Shown: positions 1 to 6,360 of the stretch, one piece after another | Numbering within the stretch: position 1 is the first letter of the stretch | How the letters are laid out: every line of letters begins with the position of its first letter | Assembly (NCBI GenBank): GCA_905480305.1 | Contig: CAJQPV010000221.1 | Coordinates: forward strand, 1-7,742 | Origin: an uncultured Gammaproteobacteria bacterium | GTDB lineage: Bacteria; Pseudomonadota; Gammaproteobacteria; UBA9214 | Length of the DNA stretch: 7,742 nt | Direction of reading: 5' to 3' | The notes under the pieces: model-generated | Told to the model about the DNA's origin: nothing | Database searches by the model: none | The model's input: only the letters and a program-made list of their open reading frames with translations | Position numbers and translations under genes: made by a program

Positions 1-1589
1 CCACGGTTTTCACAGGTTTCCTCGACATGAAACTCGACACTGCAAACAGCATCCGCGAGCATGTCAAGCTGTGCTTCAGGAAGCGTCCTGTGCTTGTCTA
101 TTAATTCCTTAAGCACAAACTCACTGATTTTTCCGGTAACAACTGCAGCCCTTTCCTCGTCAATCAACTGCAGACCACCAGCCATCTTCTCCAGCAGATC
201 CGGTATCTCGCCAAGCGGTTCAAACTCTCCGGAATCCTTCAAAAAATCATTAAAAACCTCTTTTGCCCTGGACATACTTACAATCACCTCACGGGTGACT
301 GCCTCAATACCCTGATTCACTGCAGCGCTGCCGCCATCATTTGCCGCCACATCATCAAGCGCACCATCAATGGCGATCAATGTATTTGCGATTGCGGGAA
401 ACATTGAGTCCGTATCGTCATCATTACCGGCCAGAAATTCACGCACAGACAGTTCATGCCCGAACACGGCATTACTCAATGCTTCCTTGTTGATCATATC
501 CAGCGTGTTACCGAGCATATGCAGACCGTCGGCTAGCGGCGCCAATATCTGCTTGTCGGTACCGCCACTTGGCATATAGGCGTCGATCCGTTCCTTGATA
601 TGTTCAATATCGGTGCGCACAGTCACTGCAACGGTCTGCAGCAAGTCATCATTAAAAACAATCATGCCTTCACCGGAAGGCACACCTTCTTCGCCATTGG
701 CAGACTTGCCCTTCAGACCGTAAGTGGATTTTATTTCGATAATCCGATGCGATCTGGAGTCACATAGTGTCAACCGGTAAAGCAGGTTCTTCACCAGGTC
801 ATCGGTAAGTAAATCAGAAAATACTTTCTCGCCTGAATCCATCAGGCGTTTAATCTGCCGGTCCAGCTGACCAAACAGCTGTTTGATCTCCGTTGTCTCT
901 TCCAGTTCACCGTCACGCAATGCCTCGGCAATACCGGCACCAATCCACCATACCCGCGCCACTGGCTCGCTCAGTGCTTGCTCCTGCAAATGCACAAGCA
1001 CATCTATCAGGGCTTGCAGGGCCGACGTACCGTCACCACCGCGATACCAGGATAACAACCCACCCTGGAAGCGGACACGCGCCGAACGCGCCAGCGCCGG
1101 AATATCATGCTGCTGTTTCTTTGCACGTACGTCGAAGACCGATGTCGGCACGCGCGTTGACAGGTTCGGCGAGAATACTGCAGTTTCCTGCAAGGGTTGT
1201 TCGCCGCGGGTCGCACGCAGACTGTTGATGACCGGCAACATGACAGCCGGATTATCCTTGCGACCGGAACGAATACTTGAGAGGTAGTCAGGCAATTGTA
1301 AAAAAGACTGCATCAACAGCTCCAGCGCAGTTTCCTTTTCCTCAACCGCGTCCTGCAGCAGATCTTCAACCACTTCTTCCATCTCGGAAGTCAGCAGAAT
1401 CGCACCCTTAATGCCCACCATTTGCAACGGCCCCAGGGCCTCATGCAACTGTGCCGCACATTTCTGCAGCAATGTCTTGTTTTCAGCACCGGCGGCGTAC
1501 TCTTCCAGCTGTATCCGGGCAAGCTTCAGCGTCTCGTCCAGTTCCTGGCGTACCCAGCCCAGTGCGTTGTAATCTATCGCTTCATCCAT
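1..1589 (-). CDS. pilL: PilL/ChpA-type chemotaxis histidine kinase, N-terminal part (runs off left edge)
   Basis: The frame is open from the ATG at 1589 to the left edge: 529 complete codons and no stop. It is the N-terminal part of the large CheA-like kinase of the Pil-Chp system, which phosphorylates PilG and PilH to control type IV pilus extension and retraction. The start MDEAIDYNALGWVRQELDET and the helix around LHEALGPLQMVG (residues 48-59, H49) resemble the start of P. aeruginosa ChpA, a region related to FimL. A second HPt-like helix, GLHMLGNTLDMI, lies near 355-366, and SVEFHVEE near 518-525 resembles the SVEYYLE-type motif of PilL proteins. The canonical HPt, kinase, CheW and receiver domains would lie beyond the edge; family members reach about 2,000 residues or more. 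The start is supported by an AAGGAA ribosome site at 1598-1603, 8 bases upstream. It is the last visible gene of the operon, 108 bases after pilJ. The name chpA would fit equally well. Confidence 0.9.
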   Translation of the reverse strand, partial: MDEAIDYNALGWVRQELDETLKLARIQLEEYAAGAENKTLLQKCAAQLHEALGPLQMVGIKGAILLTSEMEEVVEDLLQDAVEEKETALELLMQSFLQLPDYLSSIRSGRKDNPAVMLPVINSLRATRGEQPLQETAVFSPNLSTRVPTSVFDVRAKKQQHDIPALARSARVRFQGGLLSWYRGGDGTSALQALIDVLVHLQEQALSEPVARVWWIGAGIAEALRDGELEETTEIKQLFGQLDRQIKRLMDSGEKVFSDLLTDDLVKNLLYRLTLCDSRSHRIIEIKSTYGLKGKSANGEEGVPSGEGMIVFNDDLLQTVAVTVRTDIEHIKERIDAYMPSGGTDKQILAPLADGLHMLGNTLDMINKEALSNAVFGHELSVREFLAGNDDDTDSMFPAIANTLIAIDGALDDVAANDGGSAAVNQGIEAVTREVIVSMSRAKEVFNDFLKDSGEFEPLGEIPDLLEKMAGGLQLIDEERAAVVTGKISEFVLKELIDKHRTLPEAQLDMLADAVCSVEFHVEETCENR

Positions 1590-1597
1590 AATGACTA

Positions 1598-1603
1598 TTC
1601 CTT
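1598..1603 (-). promoter_or_regulatory. Ribosome binding site of pilL/chpA
   Basis: AAGGAA on the minus strand lies 8 bases before the ATG at 1589. It fixes the start of a gene that has no stop codon within the window. Confidence 0.65.
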
Positions 1604-1623
1604 GCCTTCACCTCGATCAGCAG

Positions 1624-1660
1624 GTCACAAGGTTGCCGGATAATCAGGCAACCTTGTGAC
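1624..1660 (-). repeat. Perfect 14-bp inverted repeat (strong hairpin) between pilJ and pilL
   Basis: GTCACAAGGTTGCC at 1624-1637 is exactly reverse-complementary to GGCAACCTTGTGAC at 1647-1660, with a 9-base loop (GGATAATCA). Eight of the 14 pairs are G-C. No T-run follows on either strand, so it is not a classical intrinsic terminator. It lies about 20 bases upstream of the pilL ribosome site. By inference it could stabilise the upstream pilGHIJ message, mark a processing site, reduce read-through into pilL, or be a copy of a dispersed intergenic repeat. Confidence 0.85.
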
Positions 1661-1681
1661 ATGAACTGCGGGATCATCAAG

Positions 1682-1697
1682 TTATCTCCAGAGATAA
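1682..1697 (-). repeat. Short inverted repeat directly after the pilJ stop codon
   Basis: TTATCTC (1682-1688) and GAGATAA (1691-1697) form a 7-bp inverted repeat with a 2-base centre, more realistically 6 bp with a 4-base loop. It abuts the pilJ TAA. It is AT-rich and weak, and no U-run follows. Confidence 0.5.
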
Positions 1698-3710
1698 TTA
1701 TTGCGGTAATTTAAAACCGGCAACCGAAGTATCAAGATCCTGTGCCAATCGGGCGAGATTACCGATCGAGCGTGCAGTCTGCTCGGTACCGGAGGTCGCC
1801 TGCAGGGTCACTTCCTGGATACCATTCATGCTGGACGCAAGCTGGGTCGCCGCATTCGCCTGTTCGCTGGCAGATCCGGAGATCGCCTGAATCAGACCGG
1901 CCAGCTGACTGGACACAGATTCAATTTCCTCCAGCGCACCACCGGCATCCTCTGCCAGCTGTGCTCCGTTGACCACACCCGAGGTACTCTTCTCCATGGA
2001 GATAACAGCCTCGTTGGTATCCGCCTGAATCGTTTTAACCAGCGCTTCAATCTGCTTGGTTGCATTGGCAGAACGTTCAGCAAGACGCTGCACTTCGTCG
2101 GCCACCACCGCGAAGCCTCGACCGGCTTCACCCGCCATGGCAGCCTGGATTGACGCATTCAACGCAAGGATATTGGTCTGCTCGGCAATATCATTAATCA
2201 GCTCAACGATATCGCCAATTTCCTGCGAACTTTCACCGAGACGCTTGATACGCTTGGAAGTTTCCTGGATGTGCTCGCGAATCGTATCCATACCATCCAT
2301 GGTACGTTGTACTGCTTCACCGCCCTTCTTCGCGATTTCAACCGAACGCATGGCCACCTTGGATGACTCGCTCGCTTCTTTCGACACATTTTCCATTGAA
2401 CCGGAGATTTCTACAATTGCAGAACCCGCAACCGTAATATCCTCGGATTGCTTCTTGCTCGCAGTAGAAAGCTGATTGGCTATCTGCTCGGTTTCCTGCA
2501 CAGAACCCGACAACTGCGAAGACGTGTCGTTAATTGTCTTGACCAGACCACGCAGCGACTCAACCGTCACATTGATAGAGTCGGATATTGCACCGGTAAA
2601 GTCCTCGGTCACCGTGGTAGTCACGGTCAGGTCACCCGCAGCCAGATCGCCGATTTCGTTCAGCAGGCGCATAATCGCTTCCTGGTTGGCACTGTTCTCT
2701 GCCTCCACAACCTGGCTTCGCTTGCGCTGGGCAATCAGCGTTTCGTATGCCATAAACAGAAGGATCAGGAGCGCGACCGCACCCAGAAAATACGCCAGCT
2801 CGTTGGATACAAAATGACCTTTCTGACCGTCAACAAGCACAATTTTCAGGTTGTTTGCCGCGTCAAACAGGGCCTCACTCTGGCCGGTAATTTCTGCCGC
2901 TGCTGCCTGAATACTGATCAGTTCCTCGGCGTTTTCAACGATAGAACCAACATTGTCACTGACCCGACTGAACAACAGGGCGATATTCTGGATCTTTGAC
3001 TGCAGGGTGTTACCCTTCAGCTGCGTGATACCACCGGTACCACGCATGAATCCGTCAAGGACACGACCGAATTCCCTGGTATCCGCTGCGAACGCCACTG
3101 CGGCAGACTCGGTACCCTGACCGGTCATGACAGCGTTGAGGCTGTTTACGATGCGCTGACCAAGTACTGCCTGCTGACTGGCCAACCTGACCTGCTCGGC
3201 ACTGGCATCAGTTTTCATCAACTCGTTAACAATGCCCTGCGTGTGCTCCATGAGCTGCGGCATAATCTCACTCATCAGGCTGGTTGCCTCGGTCATCGCC
3301 ATAATCAGGAACTGACCTTCCAGCACCGCGTCGATGTTGTAGCGAAAGCCGCTCCAGCGATTGTCGAGCTTAATCAGGGCGGCACTCTCGGGTGTTTTAC
3401 TTTCCCCGGTTGATTCGCCGAACTCGGACATCTGCTCGCCCAGGATCTGGCCGAACTCGTTCTTGGATATCTCCATCTTGTTGAAGGCATCCGAGTCACC
3501 CGTGGTCGCAGCCAGCGCGTACTTGGCAACGCGTTGAGACAACACCAGTTGCTCACCAACATCTGCCAGTCTTGCCTGGTCCTGCTCGACCTGCTTGCCA
3601 ACATTTACAAAGGTCCAGGCCATTGCGCAAATCGCACACAACATAAAGAAGGTCAGAACCTTCATCCTGTTGGTAGCACCCAGCTTCTTCTCATCAAACA
3701 TCGTTTTCAT
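1698..3710 (-). CDS. pilJ: PilJ, methyl-accepting chemotaxis receptor of the type IV pilus system
   Basis: At 670 residues this is close to P. aeruginosa PilJ (about 680). It is the inner-membrane receptor of the Pil-Chp system and passes surface or pilus signals to the PilL/ChpA kinase through PilI. Visible parts in order: a short cytoplasmic start; transmembrane helix about 17-37; a periplasmic region with two PilJ-type repeats, marked by [16 protein letters not shown] (58-72) and [15 protein letters not shown] (183-197); a second transmembrane helix about 305-326; a HAMP-like region about 346-396 (LAAGDLTV); then a long coiled-coil signalling domain. The hairpin tip is canonical: [14 protein letters not shown] (507-520), [20 protein letters not shown] (526-545). 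AGGAG 7 bases upstream supports the ATG at 3710 over Met4. The gene follows pilI by 72 bases. No pilK follows, so receptor methylation cannot be assumed from this locus. Confidence 0.97.
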   Translation of the reverse strand: MKTMFDEKKLGATNRMKVLTFFMLCAICAMAWTFVNVGKQVEQDQARLADVGEQLVLSQRVAKYALAATTGDSDAFNKMEISKNEFGQILGEQMSEFGESTGESKTPESAALIKLDNRWSGFRYNIDAVLEGQFLIMAMTEATSLMSEIMPQLMEHTQGIVNELMKTDASAEQVRLASQQAVLGQRIVNSLNAVMTGQGTESAAVAFAADTREFGRVLDGFMRGTGGITQLKGNTLQSKIQNIALLFSRVSDNVGSIVENAEELISIQAAAAEITGQSEALFDAANNLKIVLVDGQKGHFVSNELAYFLGAVALLILLFMAYETLIAQRKRSQVVEAENSANQEAIMRLLNEIGDLAAGDLTVTTTVTEDFTGAISDSINVTVESLRGLVKTINDTSSQLSGSVQETEQIANQLSTASKKQSEDITVAGSAIVEISGSMENVSKEASESSKVAMRSVEIAKKGGEAVQRTMDGMDTIREHIQETSKRIKRLGESSQEIGDIVELINDIAEQTNILALNASIQAAMAGEAGRGFAVVADEVQRLAERSANATKQIEALVKTIQADTNEAVISMEKSTSGVVNGAQLAEDAGGALEEIESVSSQLAGLIQAISGSASEQANAATQLASSMNGIQEVTLQATSGTEQTARSIGNLARLAQDLDTSVAGFKLPQ

Positions 3711-3717
3711 GGTCTAT

Positions 3718-3722
3718 CTCCT
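3718..3722 (-). promoter_or_regulatory. Ribosome binding site of pilJ
   Basis: AGGAG on the minus strand, 7 bases before the ATG at 3710, the best Shine-Dalgarno match in this operon. The rest of the 72-base pilI-pilJ gap shows no terminator. Confidence 0.75.
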
Positions 3723-3782
3723 GACCCACCAGTTCACTTGCAAAATTAAAATCTGAATAAACACTGTTCCCCGAAAGCCCGA

Positions 3783-4328
3783 TCAAACAGCTGCCTGTAA
3801 AAATTGCTGTGAGTCAGCCAGAACAAACAGACTGAACACCCCCCACACCTGCTCGTTGCTGCGATAACCACCAGCGATATATGGCTGCAGCATCGCGTCC
3901 ACAACTACCTCATCCTGCGTATATTCCTCTTCAAGAAAGTGCTTCAGACCCATTACTTCGTCGACAATCAGTCCTGAATAAATGCCTTCATGGTTAATAA
4001 CCAGAATGCGACTCTTGCCAGTCAGCCGCACCATTTCATTACCAAGATAACCATTCAGATCGATAACCGGCAGCAGGTTGCCCCGCACATTCGCCATACC
4101 ACGTACCCATGATTGCGTCAGTGGGACATTGGAAAGAGACGGCACATCGAGGATTTCGACTACTTGATCCATCGGCGCAAGCAGCGAATTGCCACCAAGC
4201 CGGAAGGCAATACCGGACCACTCATTGGAAACCTCGGCCTTGCGTGGCAGGCCAACCGCGCAGCTGCGGCAGGCATCCTCAATATCCTTGAGAATGGCTA
4301 CCGGATTTATAAGGTGTTTATCAGTCAT
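3783..4328 (-). CDS. pilI: PilI, CheW-like coupling protein of the Pil-Chp system
   Basis: This 181-residue cytoplasmic protein has a single CheW domain (about 36-175), close in length to P. aeruginosa PilI (178). It bridges the PilJ receptor tip and the PilL/ChpA kinase. The lead-in GLPRKAEVSNEWSGIAFRLG (26-45) is typical of PilI. The CheW core motif is VRGMANVRGNLLPVIDLNGY (75-94), followed by the strands RILVINHEGIYSGLIVDEV (107-125). The C-terminal GVFSLFVLADSQQFLQAA (163-180) matches the family ending. The ATG lies 5 bases after the pilH stop and has no convincing ribosome site of its own, so translation is probably coupled to pilH. It has no kinase or receiver domain, which excludes a CheV-type protein. 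Confidence 0.95.
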   Translation of the reverse strand: MTDKHLINPVAILKDIEDACRSCAVGLPRKAEVSNEWSGIAFRLGGNSLLAPMDQVVEILDVPSLSNVPLTQSWVRGMANVRGNLLPVIDLNGYLGNEMVRLTGKSRILVINHEGIYSGLIVDEVMGLKHFLEEEYTQDEVVVDAMLQPYIAGGYRSNEQVWGVFSLFVLADSQQFLQAAV

Positions 4329-4333
4329 GGCTT

Positions 4334-4699
4334 TTACGCAGCAAGCGCCTCATTGATAAGGGTCAGCAGGGTGCTTTCCTTGACCGGCTTGGTCACATAA
4401 TCGCGGGCACCCTGGCGAATACCCCAGACACGGTCGACCTGCTGATCCTTGCGGGTGACAATAATGACTGGTATCCCGGAAGTGTCCGGATCTGATGTCA
4501 ACTCACGGGTCGCCTGAAAACCGTTAAGTCCCGGCATCACTACATCCATAAGAATAAGATCCGGATGCTCACGCCTGGCAACCTCTATCCCTTCACCGGC
4601 ATTTGACGCAGTCAGCGTGTTGAAACCATTTTTCTCCAGCATCTTCTTCAGCAGATGTGTATCAGTCGGCGAGTCATCAACAATCATTATCTGTGTCAT
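4334..4699 (-). CDS. pilH: PilH, single-domain CheY-like response regulator
   Basis: This 121-residue protein is the same length as P. aeruginosa PilH and consists of one receiver domain. The phosphorylation site is intact: acidic pair D8/D9, phospho-acceptor D52 in LILMDVVMPGLNGFQATREL (48-67), switch T82, aromatic Y101 and K104-P105. The stretch IPVIIVTRKDQ and the ending RQGARDYVTKPV are characteristic of PilH and separate it from PilG. In the characterised Pseudomonas system PilH opposes or drains signal from PilG and affects pilus retraction; that role is carried over from the family. It lies 44 bases after pilG, with AGAGG (4708-4712) 8 bases upstream of the ATG, and 5 bases before pilI. 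Confidence 0.96.
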   Translation of the reverse strand: MTQIMIVDDSPTDTHLLKKMLEKNGFNTLTASNAGEGIEVARREHPDLILMDVVMPGLNGFQATRELTSDPDTSGIPVIIVTRKDQQVDRVWGIRQGARDYVTKPVKESTLLTLINEALAA

Positions 4700-4743
4700 C
4701 TTTATTGCCTCTATTAAATATCAACGTACGTGCAGTTGTATTG

Positions 4744-5196
4744 TTATGACTCTGCCTTCGCAGTGTGCTGCCCAATCACCGACAGTAACTCTTCCCGGGT
4801 AAAGGGTTTGGTTATGTAGTTATCCGAACCGACCACACGCCCCCGTGCGCGATCAAACAAACCGTCCTTGCTGGAAAGCATGACAACCGGTGTATGCCGG
4901 AACACACGGTGATGCTTGATCAGCGCACAGGTCTGGTAGCCATCAAGGCGCGGCATCATGATGTCCAGCAGGATCAGATCCGGCTGGTGATCCGCAATCA
5001 GGCTGAGCGCTTCAAACCCGTCTGTCGCCGTAATCACCTCGAAACCTTCCTTCTTCAGCAATGTCTCGGCGGTACGGCGAATGGTCTTGCTGTCATCAAT
5101 CACCATGACCTTGAAGGCCTTGCTGGCACCCTCGTTGGCCGCAGCTGTCCCCTCGACGGCACCGCTCACCTCATCTGCTGGTATACTGGTCTGCAT
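4744..5196 (-). CDS. pilG: PilG, single-domain CheY-like response regulator with extended N-terminus
   Basis: This 150-residue receiver protein is the first gene of the operon. From residue 29 it closely follows P. aeruginosa PilG: KVMVIDDSKTIRRTAETLLK (29-48), LDIMMPRLDGYQTCALIK (77-94), VVMLSSKDGLFDRA (104-117), VGSDNYITKPF (122-132). D34/D35 form the acidic pocket, D78 is the phospho-acceptor, S108 the switch position and K130 the conserved lysine. In Pseudomonas, phosphorylated PilG promotes pilus extension and cAMP signalling. The 27 residues before the receiver (rich in Ala, Glu, Gly) are about 19 longer than I recall for the Pseudomonas protein. The ATG at 5196 has AGGTG 5 bases upstream (5202-5206). 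No other ATG occurs before Met31, which is inside the first strand of the domain, so the extension is probably real. Confidence 0.95.
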   Translation of the reverse strand: MQTSIPADEVSGAVEGTAAANEGASKAFKVMVIDDSKTIRRTAETLLKKEGFEVITATDGFEALSLIADHQPDLILLDIMMPRLDGYQTCALIKHHRVFRHTPVVMLSSKDGLFDRARGRVVGSDNYITKPFTREELLSVIGQHTAKAES

Positions 5197-5259
5197 GGTT
5201 ACACCTATATGTTTGTTTTATATGTCTTTTAATTAGCCCGATTGTCGCGCCGCGCGTGC

Positions 5260-5272
5260 CGAAGAACCTTCG
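5260..5272. repeat. Short inverted repeat CGAAG-AAC-CTTCG
   Basis: A perfect 5-bp inverted repeat with a 3-base centre in the GC-rich middle of the divergent region. It could be an operator half-site pair or a small hairpin. Repeats this short occur by chance, so its meaning is uncertain. Confidence 0.3.
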
Positions 5273-5368
5273 TCGTTACCCAGCAGCACAAATTAATTTA
5301 GTATTACCAGTCTGCTACATCGATTTATCGTCATTCGCGCAACAAACTTGATGCTGTTGCACCGTTCT

Positions 5369-5384
5369 GATGATGCACATCATC
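5369..5384. repeat. Inverted repeat GATGAT-GCAC-ATCATC upstream of gshB
   Basis: A 6-bp perfect inverted repeat with a 4-base centre, ending 23 bases before the gshB start codon. It could be a protein-binding site or a 5' leader hairpin. No known regulator consensus is recognised. Confidence 0.35.
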
Positions 5385-5397
5385 CTGTTACAGAAAA

Positions 5398-5403
5398 AAG
5401 GAG
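5398..5403 (+). promoter_or_regulatory. Ribosome binding site that decides the gshB start
   Basis: AAGGAG lies 4 bases before the ATG at 5408. The frame is open upstream to a TTG at 5348, but that codon has no comparable ribosome site and the extra 20 residues do not resemble glutathione synthetase. Confidence 0.8.
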
Positions 5404-5407
5404 CACC

Positions 5408-6358
5408 ATGAGCAAAAAACTGGGCGTCGTAATGGACCCCATCGGGGCAATCAACTTCCACAAGGACAGCACGCTGGCTATGCTGCTGGCGGCCGACAAA
5501 CGTGGCTGGCAGCTGTATTACATGGAACAGGGAGACCTGTTTCTGCAAGACGGCCGTTGCCACGCCAGGCTTGCGCAACTGGAAGTCCGTGCAGATGAAA
5601 ACGACTGGTTTACCCTGTCAGATGCTACTACCGCACCACTCGATGAACTGGATGTGGTTCTGATGCGCAAGGACCCACCGGTGAACATGGAGTTCATCTA
5701 CACCACCTTGCTGCTGGAGCGTGCCGAGGCACACGGCACGCTGGTTGTGAACAAACCCGCAGCCATCCGCAATGCCAACGAAAAACTCTATACCGCCTGG
5801 TTTCCCGAATGCTGTACACCAACACGGGTAAGCCGTGACATGCGGCTACTGAAGGATTTTCATGCAGAGCACGGCGACATTATCGTCAAACCACTGGATG
5901 GTATGGGCGGCGCATCCATATTCCGGGTACAGCAGCAGGATCCGAACCTGAATGTCATACTGGAAACCATCACCGGTAATGGCACTATCAGTGCCATGGC
6001 ACAACGCTACATCCCTGAAATCACAGCCGGTGATAAACGTATCCTGATGATTGACGGCGAACCCTTCCCGCATGCACTGGCGCGCATTCCGGCAAGCGGA
6101 GAAACGCGCGGCAACCTGGCTGTCGGCGGACGCGGCGAAGGTGTTGATCTCAGCAAGCGTGACCGCTGGATTTGCGCACAGGTCGGACCGGCATTACGTG
6201 AGCAGGGCCTGCTGTTTGTCGGCCTTGATGTAATTGGCGACTACCTCACCGAGATAAACGTTACCAGCCCGACCTGTATTCGCGAACTCGACAAACTCTA
6301 TAACGCTGATATCGCCGACCAGTTGATGGATGCCATTGATACCCGACTGCAGGTATAG
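5408..6358 (+). CDS. gshB: Glutathione synthetase (GshB)
   Basis: The enzyme performs the second step of glutathione synthesis in the cytoplasm, joining gamma-glutamylcysteine and glycine with ATP. At 316 residues it is the same length as E. coli GshB. The N-terminal domain shows LGVVMDPIGAINFHKDSTLA (5-24) and VVLMRKDPPVNMEFIYTT (83-100), followed by VVNKPAAIRNANEKL (113-127). The ATP-grasp part shows IIVKPLDGMGGASIFRV (158-174), DKRILMIDGEPFPHALARIP (209-228), the glycine-rich loop NLAVGGRGEG (236-245), and GLDVIGDYLTEINVTSPTC (272-290) with metal and ATP ligands at E282 and N284. The TAG stop is 2 bases before apbE, so the two are co-transcribed. The divergent gshB/pilG arrangement is also known from Pseudomonas and does not by itself imply a shared function. 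Confidence 0.97.
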   Translation: MSKKLGVVMDPIGAINFHKDSTLAMLLAADKRGWQLYYMEQGDLFLQDGRCHARLAQLEVRADENDWFTLSDATTAPLDELDVVLMRKDPPVNMEFIYTTLLLERAEAHGTLVVNKPAAIRNANEKLYTAWFPECCTPTRVSRDMRLLKDFHAEHGDIIVKPLDGMGGASIFRVQQQDPNLNVILETITGNGTISAMAQRYIPEITAGDKRILMIDGEPFPHALARIPASGETRGNLAVGGRGEGVDLSKRDRWICAQVGPALREQGLLFVGLDVIGDYLTEINVTSPTCIRELDKLYNADIADQLMDAIDTRLQV

Positions 6359-6360
6359 CC

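Larger units (their letters stand above)
5197..5407. promoter_or_regulatory. Divergent promoter region between pilG and gshB
   Basis: These 211 bases separate two divergent operons and must hold both promoters if the genes are transcribed from here. Nothing matches a strong sigma-70 pair. The best weak candidates are TATAAA on the minus strand (5217-5222), which would give a very short pilG leader, and TTACCC (5276-5281) with TAGTAT (5299-5304) at 17-base spacing on the plus strand. The pilG-proximal third is AT-rich. The middle (5243-5275) is GC-rich and contains CGCGCCGCGCG and a small hairpin. No recognisable sigma-54, CRP-like or riboswitch element was found. Confidence 0.5.

Noticed and set aside
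883..1287. Plus-strand open frame of 134 codons
   Set aside because: It lies opposite the pilL/chpA coding sequence, which shows clear family similarity; the plus-strand translation is Ser/Arg/Ala-rich, resembles nothing known and has no ribosome site.
1624..1660. TCACA/TGTGA elements read as a CRP/Vfr site
   Set aside because: The half-sites are in the wrong order and spacing (TCACA first, TGTGA last); they are simply the outer ends of the hairpin.
1624..1660. Classical intrinsic terminator
   Set aside because: No T-run follows the stem on either strand, and pilL lies directly downstream in the same direction with its own ribosome site.
2448..2999. Plus-strand open frame of 183 codons
   Set aside because: Antisense shadow of pilJ; the translation has no recognisable domain.
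4724..4731. ACGTACGT palindrome in the pilG-pilH gap
   Set aside because: Only 8 bases with no flanking symmetry; expected by chance.
1..5196. Novel signalling system
   Set aside because: Gene order and protein motifs match the known Pil-Chp type IV pilus chemosensory system; only the missing pilK, the hairpins and the PilG tail deviate.
5348..5407. In-frame 20-codon extension of gshB starting at a TTG
   Set aside because: The ATG at 5408 has an AAGGAG site, gives exactly 316 residues and begins like known GshB proteins; the extension shows no family similarity.
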